This document shows, in pieces, positions 25,135 through 34,521 of a stretch of 64,000 nucleotides of DNA; within the stretch, counting starts at the first letter, position 1; each line of letters starts with the position of its first letter. This DNA is from Bradyrhizobium sp. Tv2a-2. GTDB taxonomy: Bacteria > Pseudomonadota > Alphaproteobacteria > Rhizobiales > Xanthobacteraceae. The stretch spans positions 1 to 64,000 of the forward strand of contig NZ_AXAI01000011.1 in assembly GCF_000472425.1 (NCBI RefSeq). Direction: 5' to 3'. The notes beneath the pieces are model-generated. The model ran no database searches. It worked only from the letters and a program-made list of their open reading frames with translations, and had not been told where the DNA came from. The position numbers were made by a program, and so were the translations under genes.

Positions 25135-26241
25135 ATGAGTGCCATGAGCCCTGAATCTCCTCTGCTCGATTTCGAACTCGTCTTGCGGGGAGCGCGTGTA
25201 TTCGTGACCGGACACAGCGGCTTCACCGGCGGCTGGCTCGTCAGCTGGCTGAAGCGAATCGGCTGCGATGTCGCCGGGCTCGCGCTTGAACCCGCGACCG
25301 AGCCGAGCCTGTTCGCCGCGGCCAACGTCGCGGACGGCATCGCCTCCACCATCGGCGACATCCGCGATCCCGCAACCGTCCGCGACGCGATCGCGCGCCA
25401 TCGGCCATCAGTCATCATTCACCTTGCCGCGCAGCCGCTGGTCTCGAAGTCCTTTGCCGACCCGATCGAGACCTTCGCCACCAACGCGCTCGGCACCGCA
25501 CATGTGCTGGAGGCGGCTCGGCTCACGCCCGACGTCAAGTGCGTCGTCTGCATCACCACCGACAAGGTCTATCGCGACCAGGACTGGGTTTGGGGTTATC
25601 GCGAGCAGGATCCGCTCGGCGGCAAGGATCCCTACAGCGCCTCCAAGGCCTGCGCCGAGCTGGTCGCAGCCTCCTATCGCGCGACGCTGGCCGAGCGCGG
25701 CAACGGCGTGCTGATCGCGAATGCCCGCGGCGGCAACATCATCGGCGGCGGCGACTGGTCGGCTGACCGGATAGTCCCGGACTTCGTTCGCGCCGTGACA
25801 ACGCGCCAGCCGATCTCGCTGCGCAACCCGGGCGCGGTGCGTCCGTGGCAGCACGTGATGGCGCTGGTCCATGGCTATCTGGTGCTGGCTGCCCGCCTGT
25901 TGAGCGGCGACCGCGCGGCGGCCGACAACTGGAATTTTGGTCCGAGCGATGATGCCGCGCGCACCGTCCAGGATCTTGTGGAGCGCCTGGCCGCGAGCTG
26001 GACCAGACCCGAGATCACTTACGCGCCCGGAAGCTTCCCGGAGACGCGCTTCCTGCATCTCGACAGCACCAAGGCGCGAAGCTTTCTGGGGTGGACGCCG
26101 CCTCTGTCTTTCACGGACACCATCGAATTGACCGCCGGTTGGTACCGCGATTTCATGGCCAATCCAGTGGAAGCCGCGCAAATCACCAGTCGTCAGATCG
26201 AGCATTATCGCAACGTCTTGAGGAACCATGCCGGCCGCTAA
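25135..26241 (+). CDS. rfbG: CDP-glucose 4,6-dehydratase
   Basis: The 368-residue extended SDR has the family-specific N-terminal VFVTGHSGFTGGWL, then LAAQPLVSKSF, CITTDKVYRDQDWVWGYREQDPLGG and the active-site DPYSASKACAE. ARGGNIIGGGDW and RPWQHV are further hallmarks of RfbG. It converts CDP-glucose to CDP-4-keto-6-deoxyglucose with bound NAD. Its substrate comes from rfbF (12983) and its product is the likely substrate of the C-methyltransferase (16768), both far upstream. ATG 25144 is an alternative start. It overlaps the next SDR gene by 14 nt. Confidence 0.94.
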   Translation: MSAMSPESPLLDFELVLRGARVFVTGHSGFTGGWLVSWLKRIGCDVAGLALEPATEPSLFAAANVADGIASTIGDIRDPATVRDAIARHRPSVIIHLAAQPLVSKSFADPIETFATNALGTAHVLEAARLTPDVKCVVCITTDKVYRDQDWVWGYREQDPLGGKDPYSASKACAELVAASYRATLAERGNGVLIANARGGNIIGGGDWSADRIVPDFVRAVTTRQPISLRNPGAVRPWQHVMALVHGYLVLAARLLSGDRAAADNWNFGPSDDAARTVQDLVERLAASWTRPEITYAPGSFPETRFLHLDSTKARSFLGWTPPLSFTDTIELTAGWYRDFMANPVEAAQITSRQIEHYRNVLRNHAGR

Positions 26242-27169
26242 CGTTCTCGTCACTGGTGCCTCCGGCTTCATTGGCGCCCATCTCGTCGCCCGCTTGTTGT
26301 CGGAAGGAAGTCACGTCACGGTTCTTGCAAGACCGTCGAGCGTACTTCCGAAGGAATGGCATGATCGTGTGAGTGTCGTCGCCTGCAACGATTTCAGTGA
26401 GAACGGCCTGCGACGGCTGCTTCGCGAGCCCCTCGATACGGTCTTTCATTTGGCAGCCTACGGCGTGCGGCCCAATCATCGCGACATCGACGAGATGATC
26501 GCCATCAATGTGGGGCTTCCCGATGCACTGGTGCGGCTTTGCGCCGATTGGCGCGCGCGAATGGTCATGGCCGGGACCTTTTCGGAATATCGGAGCCCCT
26601 CGAGCCGGGACCTTCTTACGGAAGCGTCGCCCCTGGAGCCGGGTAAGCTCTACGGCTCGTCAAAGGCCGCGGGCGGCCTGATGGCGGGCGCGATCGCCAA
26701 CAGCGGCGGCACCGGCTTTCGCTTGTTGCGTCTTTTCAAGGTCTATGGTGCCGGAGAGGCGTCCCATCGCCTCCTGCCGGCGCTGGTCGATGGCCTGGCC
26801 AAGCAGGAGCGCGTGGCGATCTCGGCGGGCACGCAGGTCCTCGACTTCGTCTACATTGACGACGTTATCGAGGCGATGCTGCGCGCCGATGCGCATTGCC
26901 GCGAGAAGGGCGGTATCGCGACCTGGAACGTTGCCACTGGCCGCGCCCATTCGGTGAGGGAATTTGCCGAGCGTGTCGCCGCGGCAATGAACGCTCATCC
27001 GTCGCTCCTCGGCTTTGGCACGATTGGCATGCGCAAGGATGACGAGCCCTGGCTTGTTGGTTCGCCCGATCTGCTTCGTTCGGAGCTCGGCTGGCAGCCG
27101 TCGATCGGACTGGATGAAGGCGTGCGTGCCGCCGTCGCTGCGCTTCGCAGATTTCAGTCTCAGCAATAG
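26228..27169 (+). CDS. NAD-dependent epimerase/dehydratase (SDR), probable CDP-sugar reductase or epimerase
   Basis: The 313-residue protein has the Rossmann motif GASGFIG at about residues 9-15, HLAAYGVRPNHRD in place of the more usual strand-4 region, and the active-site pair in GKLYGSSKAAGG. LFKVYGAGE and DFVYIDDVIEAM are standard. It is translationally coupled to rfbG (14-nt overlap), so it probably acts on the CDP-4-keto-6-deoxy sugar, reducing or epimerising it after C-methylation. The exact stereochemistry is unreadable. Confidence 0.82.
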   Translation: MPAANVLVTGASGFIGAHLVARLLSEGSHVTVLARPSSVLPKEWHDRVSVVACNDFSENGLRRLLREPLDTVFHLAAYGVRPNHRDIDEMIAINVGLPDALVRLCADWRARMVMAGTFSEYRSPSSRDLLTEASPLEPGKLYGSSKAAGGLMAGAIANSGGTGFRLLRLFKVYGAGEASHRLLPALVDGLAKQERVAISAGTQVLDFVYIDDVIEAMLRADAHCREKGGIATWNVATGRAHSVREFAERVAAAMNAHPSLLGFGTIGMRKDDEPWLVGSPDLLRSELGWQPSIGLDEGVRAAVAALRRFQSQQ

Positions 27170-27189
27170 CTCCAAGGAATTAGATCCAG

Positions 27190-28101
27190 GTGATTACGGT
27201 ATCGCTGATCGGCGGGCTCGGTAACCAGATGTTCCAGTATGCAGCCGGCAAGGCGCTTGCGGAGCGTCATGGCGTCGCGCTCGCGCTCGATCTCAGCGGC
27301 TTCAAGAACTATGCGCTGCGCTCTTTCCTGCTGGATCGACTGTGTGTGCCGGAAGCTTGCGTCGCAAATGCTGACCTTGCAAACGAGATACCAGCCGGGA
27401 ATTTCGTTCGCGCGTTATGGAAGCAGCGCGTTGATCGCGTGCTCGGGCGCGCAGGCCTGCCCAAGCTCGCGCCCTCCGCCGAGCAATATCGCGAGCCGCA
27501 TTTTCACTTCGACCCTGCATTCGAGGCGCTCGGGCCGCAGGCCTCGCTGTTCGGCTATTTCCAGAGCGAGCGCTATTTTGCGTCGATCGCCGAACGGTTG
27601 CGCGACTGGTTTTCGCCGCGCGAGCCGTTTGGTGAAGCCGCGGCGAGCGTACTTGCCCGGATCGAACGCAGTCCGCGGCCGGTCTCTGTGCATGTCCGCC
27701 GCGGCGATTATCTCAACCCCGGCACAGCCGAATTCCACGGCATTCTCGGCGAGCCGCATTATCGCCAGGCGCTCTGCCGCCTGGAGGGCGCGATCGGTCA
27801 GGAGGCCGAATTCTTCGTGTTTTCCGACAATCCGGCCGAGGCCGAACAGGTGCTGGATTTTGTGCCGAAGTCGCGGCTCATCCATGCCTGCGGCGATCCG
27901 GCGCGGCCCTGGGAGGACATGGCGCTGATGGCGCACTGTCGCCATCACATCATCGCCAACAGCTCCTTCAGCTGGTGGGGGGCTTGGCTGAACCGCTCGA
28001 CGGACAAGGTCGTCATTGCGCCGCGTGCGTGGTTTGCGCCGGCAGAATTGAAGAAGCTCAATACGGCTGATCTCTACCCGTCCGGGTGGATTTTGGTCTG
28101 A
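27190..28101 (+). CDS. Alpha-1,2-fucosyltransferase family (GT11)
   Basis: The protein has 303 residues with a GTG start after CCAGG. GT11 motifs are plain: GGLGNQMFQYAAGKALA near the N-terminus, VSVHVRRGDYLNP (donor-binding HxRRxDY) in the middle, and FVFSDNP and IIANSSFSWWGAWL near the end. The family normally transfers fucose from GDP-fucose to galactose in alpha-1,2 linkage. No GDP-fucose genes are in the window, so the donor would come from elsewhere or another GDP-sugar may be used. The galE product could provide the acceptor galactose. Confidence 0.9.
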   Translation: MITVSLIGGLGNQMFQYAAGKALAERHGVALALDLSGFKNYALRSFLLDRLCVPEACVANADLANEIPAGNFVRALWKQRVDRVLGRAGLPKLAPSAEQYREPHFHFDPAFEALGPQASLFGYFQSERYFASIAERLRDWFSPREPFGEAAASVLARIERSPRPVSVHVRRGDYLNPGTAEFHGILGEPHYRQALCRLEGAIGQEAEFFVFSDNPAEAEQVLDFVPKSRLIHACGDPARPWEDMALMAHCRHHIIANSSFSWWGAWLNRSTDKVVIAPRAWFAPAELKKLNTADLYPSGWILV

Positions 28102-28123
28102 TCGTTCATTGGCAAAGTCCTCC

Positions 28124-28894
28124 ATGATTGAAACGGGAGTATCTCAAGTGCCGCTCACAACCCGGTCCATCATTCACAAGTTACGCCGTAACACCAAGCA
28201 AGTGGCAACCGCGGCTGCTGCAAAGGGGCTAACGCGCTCCTGGCCGGATCCGGTCCGCAATGCCCAAGCCTCCGAGTTCGAGGTCGATCTCTGGACCCTA
28301 TCCAGCTTCGTGCTGGAGAAGATCGTGCCTGTGGTCGGCACGCACCCCTATCCGTTGAACGAATTGCTGCTCATGACTGGGGCTGCGTGCCGGCTCAAGC
28401 CGTCCGTGGTATTCGACTGGGGAACACATATCGGCGTGTCCGCCCGGATTTTTTACGAATGCGATCAGGCGTTCAAGCTCGGCTATGAAATCCATTCCGT
28501 TGATCTGCCGCCGGACGCTACCCATGTCGAGCATCCCGGCCAGGAACATGGCCGACTGGTGCGAGGCCTGGGGAAGGTTCACCTGCACCGAGGCAACGGC
28601 GTAAAGGTGGCGCTCGATCAATGGCAGAAGCTCGGCCGGCCTAAGCGGCCGCTATTCTTCGTCGATGGCGATCATGCCTATGAATCCGTTCGCGACGAGC
28701 TGAACGAGATATTCTCGACCGTGCCCGATGCGAGCGCGCTCGCGCATGACACATTTTTCCAGTCCGCTGAATCGAAATACAATGTTGGGCCGGCGCGGGC
28801 GATCGACGAGACCGTGGAGAAATTCCCGTCGCGCTTCCGCGTCATCAAGTCCGGCCTTGGCCTGCCCGGCATGACCCTGCTCGCCACGATGTGA
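28124..28894 (+). CDS. SAM methyltransferase, class I (Methyltransf_24/TylF-like)
   Basis: The protein has about 256 residues from ATG 28124; a GTG at 28148 has a better-placed GGGAG and may be the true start. VVFDWGTHIGVSARIFYE takes the place of the SAM loop, and LFFVDGDHAYESVRDEL is the acidic metal/substrate motif of this group. The alkaline N-terminus has no membrane segment. It sits between the GT11 and a GT2 gene. The likely role is O-methylation of a sugar in the glycan; specificity is unknown. Confidence 0.7.
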   Translation: MIETGVSQVPLTTRSIIHKLRRNTKQVATAAAAKGLTRSWPDPVRNAQASEFEVDLWTLSSFVLEKIVPVVGTHPYPLNELLLMTGAACRLKPSVVFDWGTHIGVSARIFYECDQAFKLGYEIHSVDLPPDATHVEHPGQEHGRLVRGLGKVHLHRGNGVKVALDQWQKLGRPKRPLFFVDGDHAYESVRDELNEIFSTVPDASALAHDTFFQSAESKYNVGPARAIDETVEKFPSRFRVIKSGLGLPGMTLLATM

Positions 28895-28931
28895 TGCGCG
28901 CGCGAAAATTGCTGCGATCGCCTGCCTGTAA

Positions 28932-29861
28932 ATGAGCACCGTGGATCGGCCTCCTCTCGTCTCCGTCATCATGTCGATGCGCAACAGCGCGTCGACTGTG
29001 GAGACCGCCGTGCGCTCGGTGCTGCAGCAGACGCTTGCGGATTGGGAACTGATCGTCATAGACAATGGCTCCTCCGATGAGAGCGGCGCCATCGTCGCGG
29101 CGTTTAACGATTCGCGCATTCAGCTCGTCCGGGAAGCAAGCACCTCGTTCCTTGCGGTCCGCCTGAACCAGGCGGTCGCGCTCAGCCGCGGCGAGTTCGT
29201 CGCGAGGATGGATGCCGACGATATCTGCTTTCCCGAGCGCTTGGCGCGGCAGGTCGCGCGGTTGCGCGAGGATGCGGAGCTCGATCTCATCGGCTGCGGC
29301 GCCGTCGTCTTCACCAGCGGAGGCGAGTTGGTCGGCGAGCTGCCGATTGGCCTCGTCCATCAGGACATCGTGGCGCGGCCCTTTGCCGGCTTTCCGTTTC
29401 CGCATCCCACCTGGTGCGGGCGTGCGAGCTGGTTCAGGAACAACCCCTACGATACCGGCGTTGGCTATGCAGAAGACCAGGATCTCCTGCTGCGCAGCTT
29501 CCGCCACTCCAGGCTTGGCGCCGTCGATGCCGTGCTGTTAGCCTATCGCCAGGATCAGCTGGCGTTGAGGAAGCTCCTTCCGGGACGGGCAACCTTCATG
29601 GGCTCGCTGTGGCGTCACAGGCGCGCCACGGGTGAATTGTGGCCCGTGCTCGCAGGCATCACAAGCCACGTCGTCAAGGGGGCGGTCGATATCGCCACCG
29701 TTGGCTCCGGTCTGAATCGGTTGATGCAGCTGCAGCGGTTGCGAACGATCTCGCCTGAGATCCCCGCGCAATGGGGCGAATTGCGGAAGTTGCTTCTCGC
29801 CCCATCCAGCCTAGCGGAATCCCCGGGCCCAAATGCGCGAGCACATGCCGGACGTTGGTAA
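28932..29861 (+). CDS. Family 2 glycosyltransferase
   Basis: The 309-residue GT-A protein has PLVSVIMSMRNSASTVETAV, LIVIDNGSSDESG and FVARMDADDICFPERL, the last with the DxDD metal motif. YAEDQDLLLRSF holds the catalytic-base region. It is a single-domain cytoplasmic enzyme. The 132 nt after it hold no gene. It is one of three GT2 domains in the window, and its donor and acceptor are not predictable. Confidence 0.87.
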   Translation: MSTVDRPPLVSVIMSMRNSASTVETAVRSVLQQTLADWELIVIDNGSSDESGAIVAAFNDSRIQLVREASTSFLAVRLNQAVALSRGEFVARMDADDICFPERLARQVARLREDAELDLIGCGAVVFTSGGELVGELPIGLVHQDIVARPFAGFPFPHPTWCGRASWFRNNPYDTGVGYAEDQDLLLRSFRHSRLGAVDAVLLAYRQDQLALRKLLPGRATFMGSLWRHRRATGELWPVLAGITSHVVKGAVDIATVGSGLNRLMQLQRLRTISPEIPAQWGELRKLLLAPSSLAESPGPNARAHAGRW

Positions 29862-29993
29862 CACGGCTGATGGCTGTGGAATCTACTGATGTTCCTAGAT
29901 GGCATGACAGCTGGTTCCCAAGTGTCCCCTCTGCTAGACTGTAGGGAATGGCAGGCAGTTGATGCTGCTTTCGTAGTTGAAGGATGAACGTCA

Positions 29994-30950
29994 ATGAGTG
30001 AGCTGAACGCAAAGCTTAGGTCTTTGCCCGCGCGGATCTTCAAGAATATGAATCGGAAAATGCCGGCGTCGCCCGTCAAATCGGCGCCGCGAGATCCTAG
30101 GGAGTGGATTAAGCTCGCCCGAGAAAAATTTGATCTGCTTCCGATGCGGACGCAAGAATTGATGGACCGTCATGAGCTTGTGCCGGATGCGAACGCGGTT
30201 GTCTTCTTCAAGGACGATATTGAAAGAGAGGCCGGGGTCACGCTGGAGCGCCTTGCGGCCAATCCTGAGCCCGCGGCCATCGCCCAGGCGATCGACGAAA
30301 TCATCCGCTGGCTGACTGTTAGCCAGTGTGCGCACGCGCATCGGGAAGGTCTCTACTTCGCTCACGCTGAGCCTCACATGGCTCAACAATGGGAGCGGAT
30401 AATCTGGCCCATAATCAAGGAGGAAGATTTTACTTCGACACTTGAGCTCGCGTGCGGTCACGGCCGGAATACCGAATTCCTGCGAAGGTTTGCAAAATCC
30501 ATCGATGTGATCGATGTGAATCAAGTCTGCGTTGATGCCTGCAGGGAAAGGTTCGGTTCGCAAAGGGATGGCTGCAGCTTTCGTTATCGCGTGACTTCCG
30601 GCAACCAGCTGCCTGTCGAGAGCAGCTCGATTTCCTTCGGCTATTCCTGGGACTCAATGGTGCATTTCGACAAGCTCGTGGTTCGAGACTATGTCTTTGA
30701 GTTCGCCAGGGCGTTGAAACCCGGTGGGAGTGCATTCCTCCACCATTCAAACTATGGAACGATCGCGCCAAACAGTAGCTGGACGAAGAACCACGGCAAC
30801 CGAAGCGACATGACCGCGGAACTTATGCGGGAGTATGTGAAAGAGGCTGGGCTTGCCATCAAATTTCAGCGGTTGAGTGGAAGAGCGGACGGCTGGGGCA
30901 TCGACGATCTGGACTGTTTGACGTTGCTCTTCAAGCCTGTCGCTTCTTGA
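29994..30950 (+). CDS. SAM-dependent methyltransferase with long N-terminal extension
   Basis: The protein has 318 residues; AAGGATG lies 9 nt upstream of the ATG. The catalytic domain starts near residue 140: LELACGHGRNTEFLRRF is the SAM loop, followed by IDVIDVNQVCVDACRERF. SYSWDSMVHFDK-like and LKPGGSAFLHHSNYG are the post-motifs. The first 130 residues are helical and specific. Base composition is AT-richer than in its neighbours. It ends the plus-strand block and is convergent with the flippase-like gene at 31029. Confidence 0.72.
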   Translation: MSELNAKLRSLPARIFKNMNRKMPASPVKSAPRDPREWIKLAREKFDLLPMRTQELMDRHELVPDANAVVFFKDDIEREAGVTLERLAANPEPAAIAQAIDEIIRWLTVSQCAHAHREGLYFAHAEPHMAQQWERIIWPIIKEEDFTSTLELACGHGRNTEFLRRFAKSIDVIDVNQVCVDACRERFGSQRDGCSFRYRVTSGNQLPVESSSISFGYSWDSMVHFDKLVVRDYVFEFARALKPGGSAFLHHSNYGTIAPNSSWTKNHGNRSDMTAELMREYVKEAGLAIKFQRLSGRADGWGIDDLDCLTLLFKPVAS

Positions 30951-31028
30951 GATGGTTGGTCTCGGATCAAACGACCGCTGAGCGGTGTCGTCATCGAGCG
31001 ATTCCACGCCCCGGGGAGACTGACACCA

Positions 31029-31991
31029 TCAGTCCTTCGCGGCGTGGGCCACCTCGATATGGCCCGAGCCCTTCTCGGCGGAAAAGATCCAGACCAGCCC
31101 GCCGATCGCGCCGACGATGAAGTAGACCGCACCAAACAGGATCGACACCACGGTGCCGTCGGTCTGCGCCAGGCCGGCATAGCCGAATGCCACCATCATT
31201 GTCGCCTCGCGCACGCCCCAGCCGGCGATCGAGATCGGCATCATGGTGATCAGCATGATCGGCGGGGTCAGCATGAACAGCTGCTCGAAGTCGCCTGCTG
31301 CCGCGATGGCGCGCACGCAGCACCAGGCGATCACCACCGCCAGCACGTGAATGGTCAGCGAGAGCGTGGCGATCTTCGGCCCGCTCTTTCTGGAGAAAAT
31401 CACCTGATTGGCAATCACCGAGCAGGCATGGATATGCTTGGTCGGCCACCAGTGCTTCAGCCAGGCCCAGTGCAGGCGGCCGAGCAGCAGAAAGCCGAGA
31501 CCTCCGGCCAGCGCGGCGAAATCGACAAACACCAGTGCAAGCCGCCCCTTGGCATCCGAGATCATGCCGTAGCTCCAGGGCAGGCTCGCCACGATGATCA
31601 GCGCCAGCGCAATCAGGCCCACCGCGCGATCCGTCAGGATCGAGTAGGTCGCCGCGCGCCAGCCCGCACCGGTGCGGTTGACCAGCCAGAGTCGCACCGC
31701 ATCGCCTCCGATCGACGACGGCAGCGTCTGGTTGAAGAAGCTGCCGATCATGTTGTAGCGAAACGCCTTGAGATCGCTCAACGGCGCGTGACAGAGATCG
31801 GAGATCACGCGCCAGCGCAGCGCGCCGAGGAAGATCTGGAAGATGGTCACCAGCACCGCGAGTGCGATCCAGAGCAGGTTGATCTGGCTCAGCCGCGACT
31901 GGATGGCAGCAAAATTGATCCCGCGCAGCGCGAGGTAAAGCAGCCCCAGCGATACCACCACCCGGGTCGTGAAGATCAAAAATCCGCGCAT
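31029..31991 (-). CDS. Flippase-like integral membrane protein (UPF0104/LPG-synthase TM family)
   Basis: The 320-residue protein has about eight hydrophobic helices spread along its length. SFFNQTLPSSIGGDAVRLWLV is the family signature near residues 85-110, and PISIAGWGVREATMMVAFG is the second conserved loop near 255-273. The MprF-like transmembrane family includes lipid flippases and AglD/YbhN proteins near glycan genes. It could move a lipid-linked sugar or a phospholipid, but the substrate is unknown. It is divergent from the UDP-sugar dehydrogenase gene, with 200 nt between them. Confidence 0.75.
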   Translation of the reverse strand: MRGFLIFTTRVVVSLGLLYLALRGINFAAIQSRLSQINLLWIALAVLVTIFQIFLGALRWRVISDLCHAPLSDLKAFRYNMIGSFFNQTLPSSIGGDAVRLWLVNRTGAGWRAATYSILTDRAVGLIALALIIVASLPWSYGMISDAKGRLALVFVDFAALAGGLGFLLLGRLHWAWLKHWWPTKHIHACSVIANQVIFSRKSGPKIATLSLTIHVLAVVIAWCCVRAIAAAGDFEQLFMLTPPIMLITMMPISIAGWGVREATMMVAFGYAGLAQTDGTVVSILFGAVYFIVGAIGGLVWIFSAEKGSGHIEVAHAAKD

Positions 31992-32191
31992 TGCAGGCCG
32001 GGTTCGCTCGCGTTTGTTGGACTACGGGGTGGCGCTGTGGTCCCGAAGTTCGGATCAGGCTATGCAGGGACTCGCCGAAACAACCCTGACGGCCGGGCGG
32101 ATCGCCACCCCTTGCGATCTTTAGCATACGGTGGCTAAACAGTCGCCGGAGTGGCGTCAATGGCGTCTGGAACAGCCTGGAAGATTATTTT

Positions 32192-33475
32192 ATGTCGCAC
32201 GGCCGGAAGATCGCCGTCATTGGTTTGGGTTATGTCGGCCTTCCCGTGGCCGCGGCCTTCGCGCGCGCCGGCAATTCCGTGATCGGCTTTGACATCGATG
32301 CCGGCAGGGTCAGGGAACTACGGGCTGGGGAAGACCGGACTCGCGAGGTCGAGACCTCGGACCTCAAGCGAGCAACGCTGGATTTGACCTCCGACGAGGC
32401 CGCGCTTGAGGGTGCCGATTTTTTCATCGTTACGGTGCCGACGCCGATCGATGCCGCCAACAGGCCGGATCTGAGCGCCATGCTCGAGGCCTCGCGCACG
32501 GTCGGAGCAGTGCTCAAGCCCGGTGCCATCGTGGTCTATGAATCCACGGTTTATCCCGGCGCCGTCGAGGAGGATTGCGTGCCGATCCTGGAGCGCGCCT
32601 CCAGCCTCAAGGCGGGCACGGATTTCGATGTCGGCTATTCGCCCGAGCGCATCAATCCCGGCGACAAGAAGCATCGCTTCGAGACCATCACCAAGGTTGT
32701 CTCCGCCCAGAATGCGAGGGCACTCGATATCGTCGCCGCTGTCTATGGGTCGGTCGTGACCGCCGGCATTCACCGCGCGTCCTCGATCAAGGTCGCGGAA
32801 GCGGCCAAGGTGATCGAGAACACCCAGCGCGATCTCAACATCGCCTTCATGAACGAGCTGTCGATGATCTTCCAGGCGCTCGACATCGACACTGGCGACG
32901 TGCTCGCAGCAGCTGGCACCAAGTGGAACTTTCTTCCGTTCCAGCCCGGCCTTGTCGGCGGCCACTGCATCGGCGTCGATCCGTACTACCTGACCTATCG
33001 TGCCGAAAAAGCGGGCTACCATCCCGAAGTCATTCTCGCCGGTCGCCGCATCAATGACGAAATGGGGCGAGAGATTGCGCGCGAGTGCATCCGCGGCCTG
33101 TTGCGGCGGAAGGGAAGAACCGGGATCGTGACGATCCTCGGCATGACATTCAAGGAGAACGTTCCCGATATCCGCAATTCCCGTGTCATCGACGTCGTGC
33201 ACGAGCTCAAATCATTCGGCGTCGAAGTGCAGATCGCGGATCCTCTCGCGGACACTCATGCGGTCGAGGAGGAATACGGCGTCGCCCTCAGTGACATCGA
33301 CGCGCTCGAGCCTGCCGATGCCGTGATTCTGGCGGTGGCGCATGATGCTTATATCGAGGGCGGCTGGCGCCTGGTGCAGCGCTTGCTGCATGACGGGGCG
33401 GGTCTTGTCTTCGACGTCAAAATGAAGCTCGATCGCGGCGCGAAGCCGCCTGCCATCGATCTGTGGCGACTATGA
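32192..33475 (+). CDS. UDP-N-acetylhexosamine 6-dehydrogenase (TviB/WbpA-like)
   Basis: The 427-residue nucleotide-sugar dehydrogenase oxidises C6 of a UDP-sugar twice to a uronic acid. The NAD motif IGLGYVGLP is at residues 10-18, and YESTVYPGAVEEDC and YSPERINPGDKKH follow. VGGHCIGVDPYYL contains the catalytic cysteine, and GMTFKENVPDIRNS lies in the C-terminal domain. The motifs match the UDP-GlcNAc/UDP-GalNAc branch (TviB, WbpA, VipA) better than UDP-glucose dehydrogenase. It stands 16 nt upstream of a UDP-uronate 4-epimerase gene, and the pair would give a galacto-configured uronic acid. Confidence 0.88.
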   Translation: MSHGRKIAVIGLGYVGLPVAAAFARAGNSVIGFDIDAGRVRELRAGEDRTREVETSDLKRATLDLTSDEAALEGADFFIVTVPTPIDAANRPDLSAMLEASRTVGAVLKPGAIVVYESTVYPGAVEEDCVPILERASSLKAGTDFDVGYSPERINPGDKKHRFETITKVVSAQNARALDIVAAVYGSVVTAGIHRASSIKVAEAAKVIENTQRDLNIAFMNELSMIFQALDIDTGDVLAAAGTKWNFLPFQPGLVGGHCIGVDPYYLTYRAEKAGYHPEVILAGRRINDEMGREIARECIRGLLRRKGRTGIVTILGMTFKENVPDIRNSRVIDVVHELKSFGVEVQIADPLADTHAVEEEYGVALSDIDALEPADAVILAVAHDAYIEGGWRLVQRLLHDGAGLVFDVKMKLDRGAKPPAIDLWRL

Positions 33476-33491
33476 GAGGTATGGAATACCT

Positions 33492-34508
33492 ATGCCGACA
33501 CAAGCGATCCTGGTCACTGGAGCTGCGGGCTTCATAGGGTTTCACGTCGCGCAGCGGCTGCTCGCGCAGGGACGCGAGGTGGTCGGCGTCGACAGCGTGA
33601 ACGACTACTACGATCCCGCGCTGAAGGAAGCACGGCTTGCGCTGCTTGCACGCGATCCGAAATTTGCATTCGTCAAGCTCGATCTCGCCGATCGTGTGGC
33701 GACCGCGGCGCTGTTCGCGCAGCACGGCTTTGCCGAGGTGGTGCATCTCGCGGCCCAGGCGGGCGTGCGCTATTCGCTGCAGCATCCGCACGCCTATGTC
33801 GATGCCAATCTCCAGGGCTTCATCAATGTGCTGGAAGGCTGCCGCCACAATGGCTGCAAGCATCTGCTGTATGCGTCATCGTCGTCGGTCTACGGCGCCA
33901 ACACCAAGTTGCCGTTCTCGGTGCACGACAATGTCGACCATCCCGTGAGTCTCTATGCTGCATCGAAAAAAGCCAACGAGTTGATGGCGCATTCCTACAG
34001 CCATCTGTTCCGGCTGCCGACGACGGGCCTGCGCTTCTTCACGGTCTATGGGCCGTGGGGACGGCCCGACATGGCGATGTTCATTTTCGCCAAGGCGATC
34101 CTGGCTGGCGAGCCGATCAAGCTGTTCAACCATGGCAAGATGCGGCGCGACTTCACCTATGTCGACGACGTCGCGGAGGCGGTGGTCCGCCTGGTCAGCC
34201 GGGCGCCCAAAGGAGAGCCGGACTGGGACGGCGACGATCCCGATCCCGCGACAAGCAAGGCGCCGTGGAAGGTCTTCAACATCGGCAACAACAACCCTGA
34301 GGAGCTGACCCACGTGGTCGCGCTGCTTGAAAAGGAATTCGGCAGGCCGGCCCAGAAGGACCTGCTGCCGATGCAGCCTGGCGACGTCGAGGCCACCTAT
34401 GCCGATATCGCGGCGCTCGAGCGCGAGATCGGGTTCAAGCCCGCGACATCAATCGAGGACGGTATCGCGCGTTTCGCGAACTGGTATCGTGAATTTCACA
34501 GCAGATAA
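33492..34508 (+). CDS. UDP-glucuronate 4-epimerase family protein
   Basis: The 338-residue extended SDR has the Rossmann motif GAAGFIG (10-16), and VNDYYDPALKEARL and AQAGVRYSLQHPHAYVDAN are signatures of LpsL/Cap1J-type UDP-glucuronate epimerases. LYAASKKANELMAHSYSHL holds the Tyr-x3-Lys pair, and FTVYGPWGRPDMA is diagnostic. It interconverts UDP-glucuronic and UDP-galacturonic acid or their HexNAcA analogues. It is co-transcribed with the dehydrogenase upstream and manC 13 nt downstream. Confidence 0.9.
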   Translation: MPTQAILVTGAAGFIGFHVAQRLLAQGREVVGVDSVNDYYDPALKEARLALLARDPKFAFVKLDLADRVATAALFAQHGFAEVVHLAAQAGVRYSLQHPHAYVDANLQGFINVLEGCRHNGCKHLLYASSSSVYGANTKLPFSVHDNVDHPVSLYAASKKANELMAHSYSHLFRLPTTGLRFFTVYGPWGRPDMAMFIFAKAILAGEPIKLFNHGKMRRDFTYVDDVAEAVVRLVSRAPKGEPDWDGDDPDPATSKAPWKVFNIGNNNPEELTHVVALLEKEFGRPAQKDLLPMQPGDVEATYADIAALEREIGFKPATSIEDGIARFANWYREFHSR

Positions 34509-34521
34509 GGCGAGAAGCCCG

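Noticed and set aside
30966..31033. Bidirectional terminator between the convergent genes at 30950 and 31029
   Set aside because: Only short imperfect palindromes (for example ACTGA-N5-TCAGT at 31019-31033) and no T-runs; not strong enough to call.
31044..32138. 364-codon plus-strand frame opposite the flippase-like gene
   Set aside because: Antisense shadow: the minus frame has clear transmembrane helices and family motifs, while the plus frame is His/Arg/Gln-rich with no domain.
34327..34521. N-terminal extension of manC
   Set aside because: It overlaps the epimerase coding sequence and has no similarity to the ManC N-terminus, which begins naturally at 34522.
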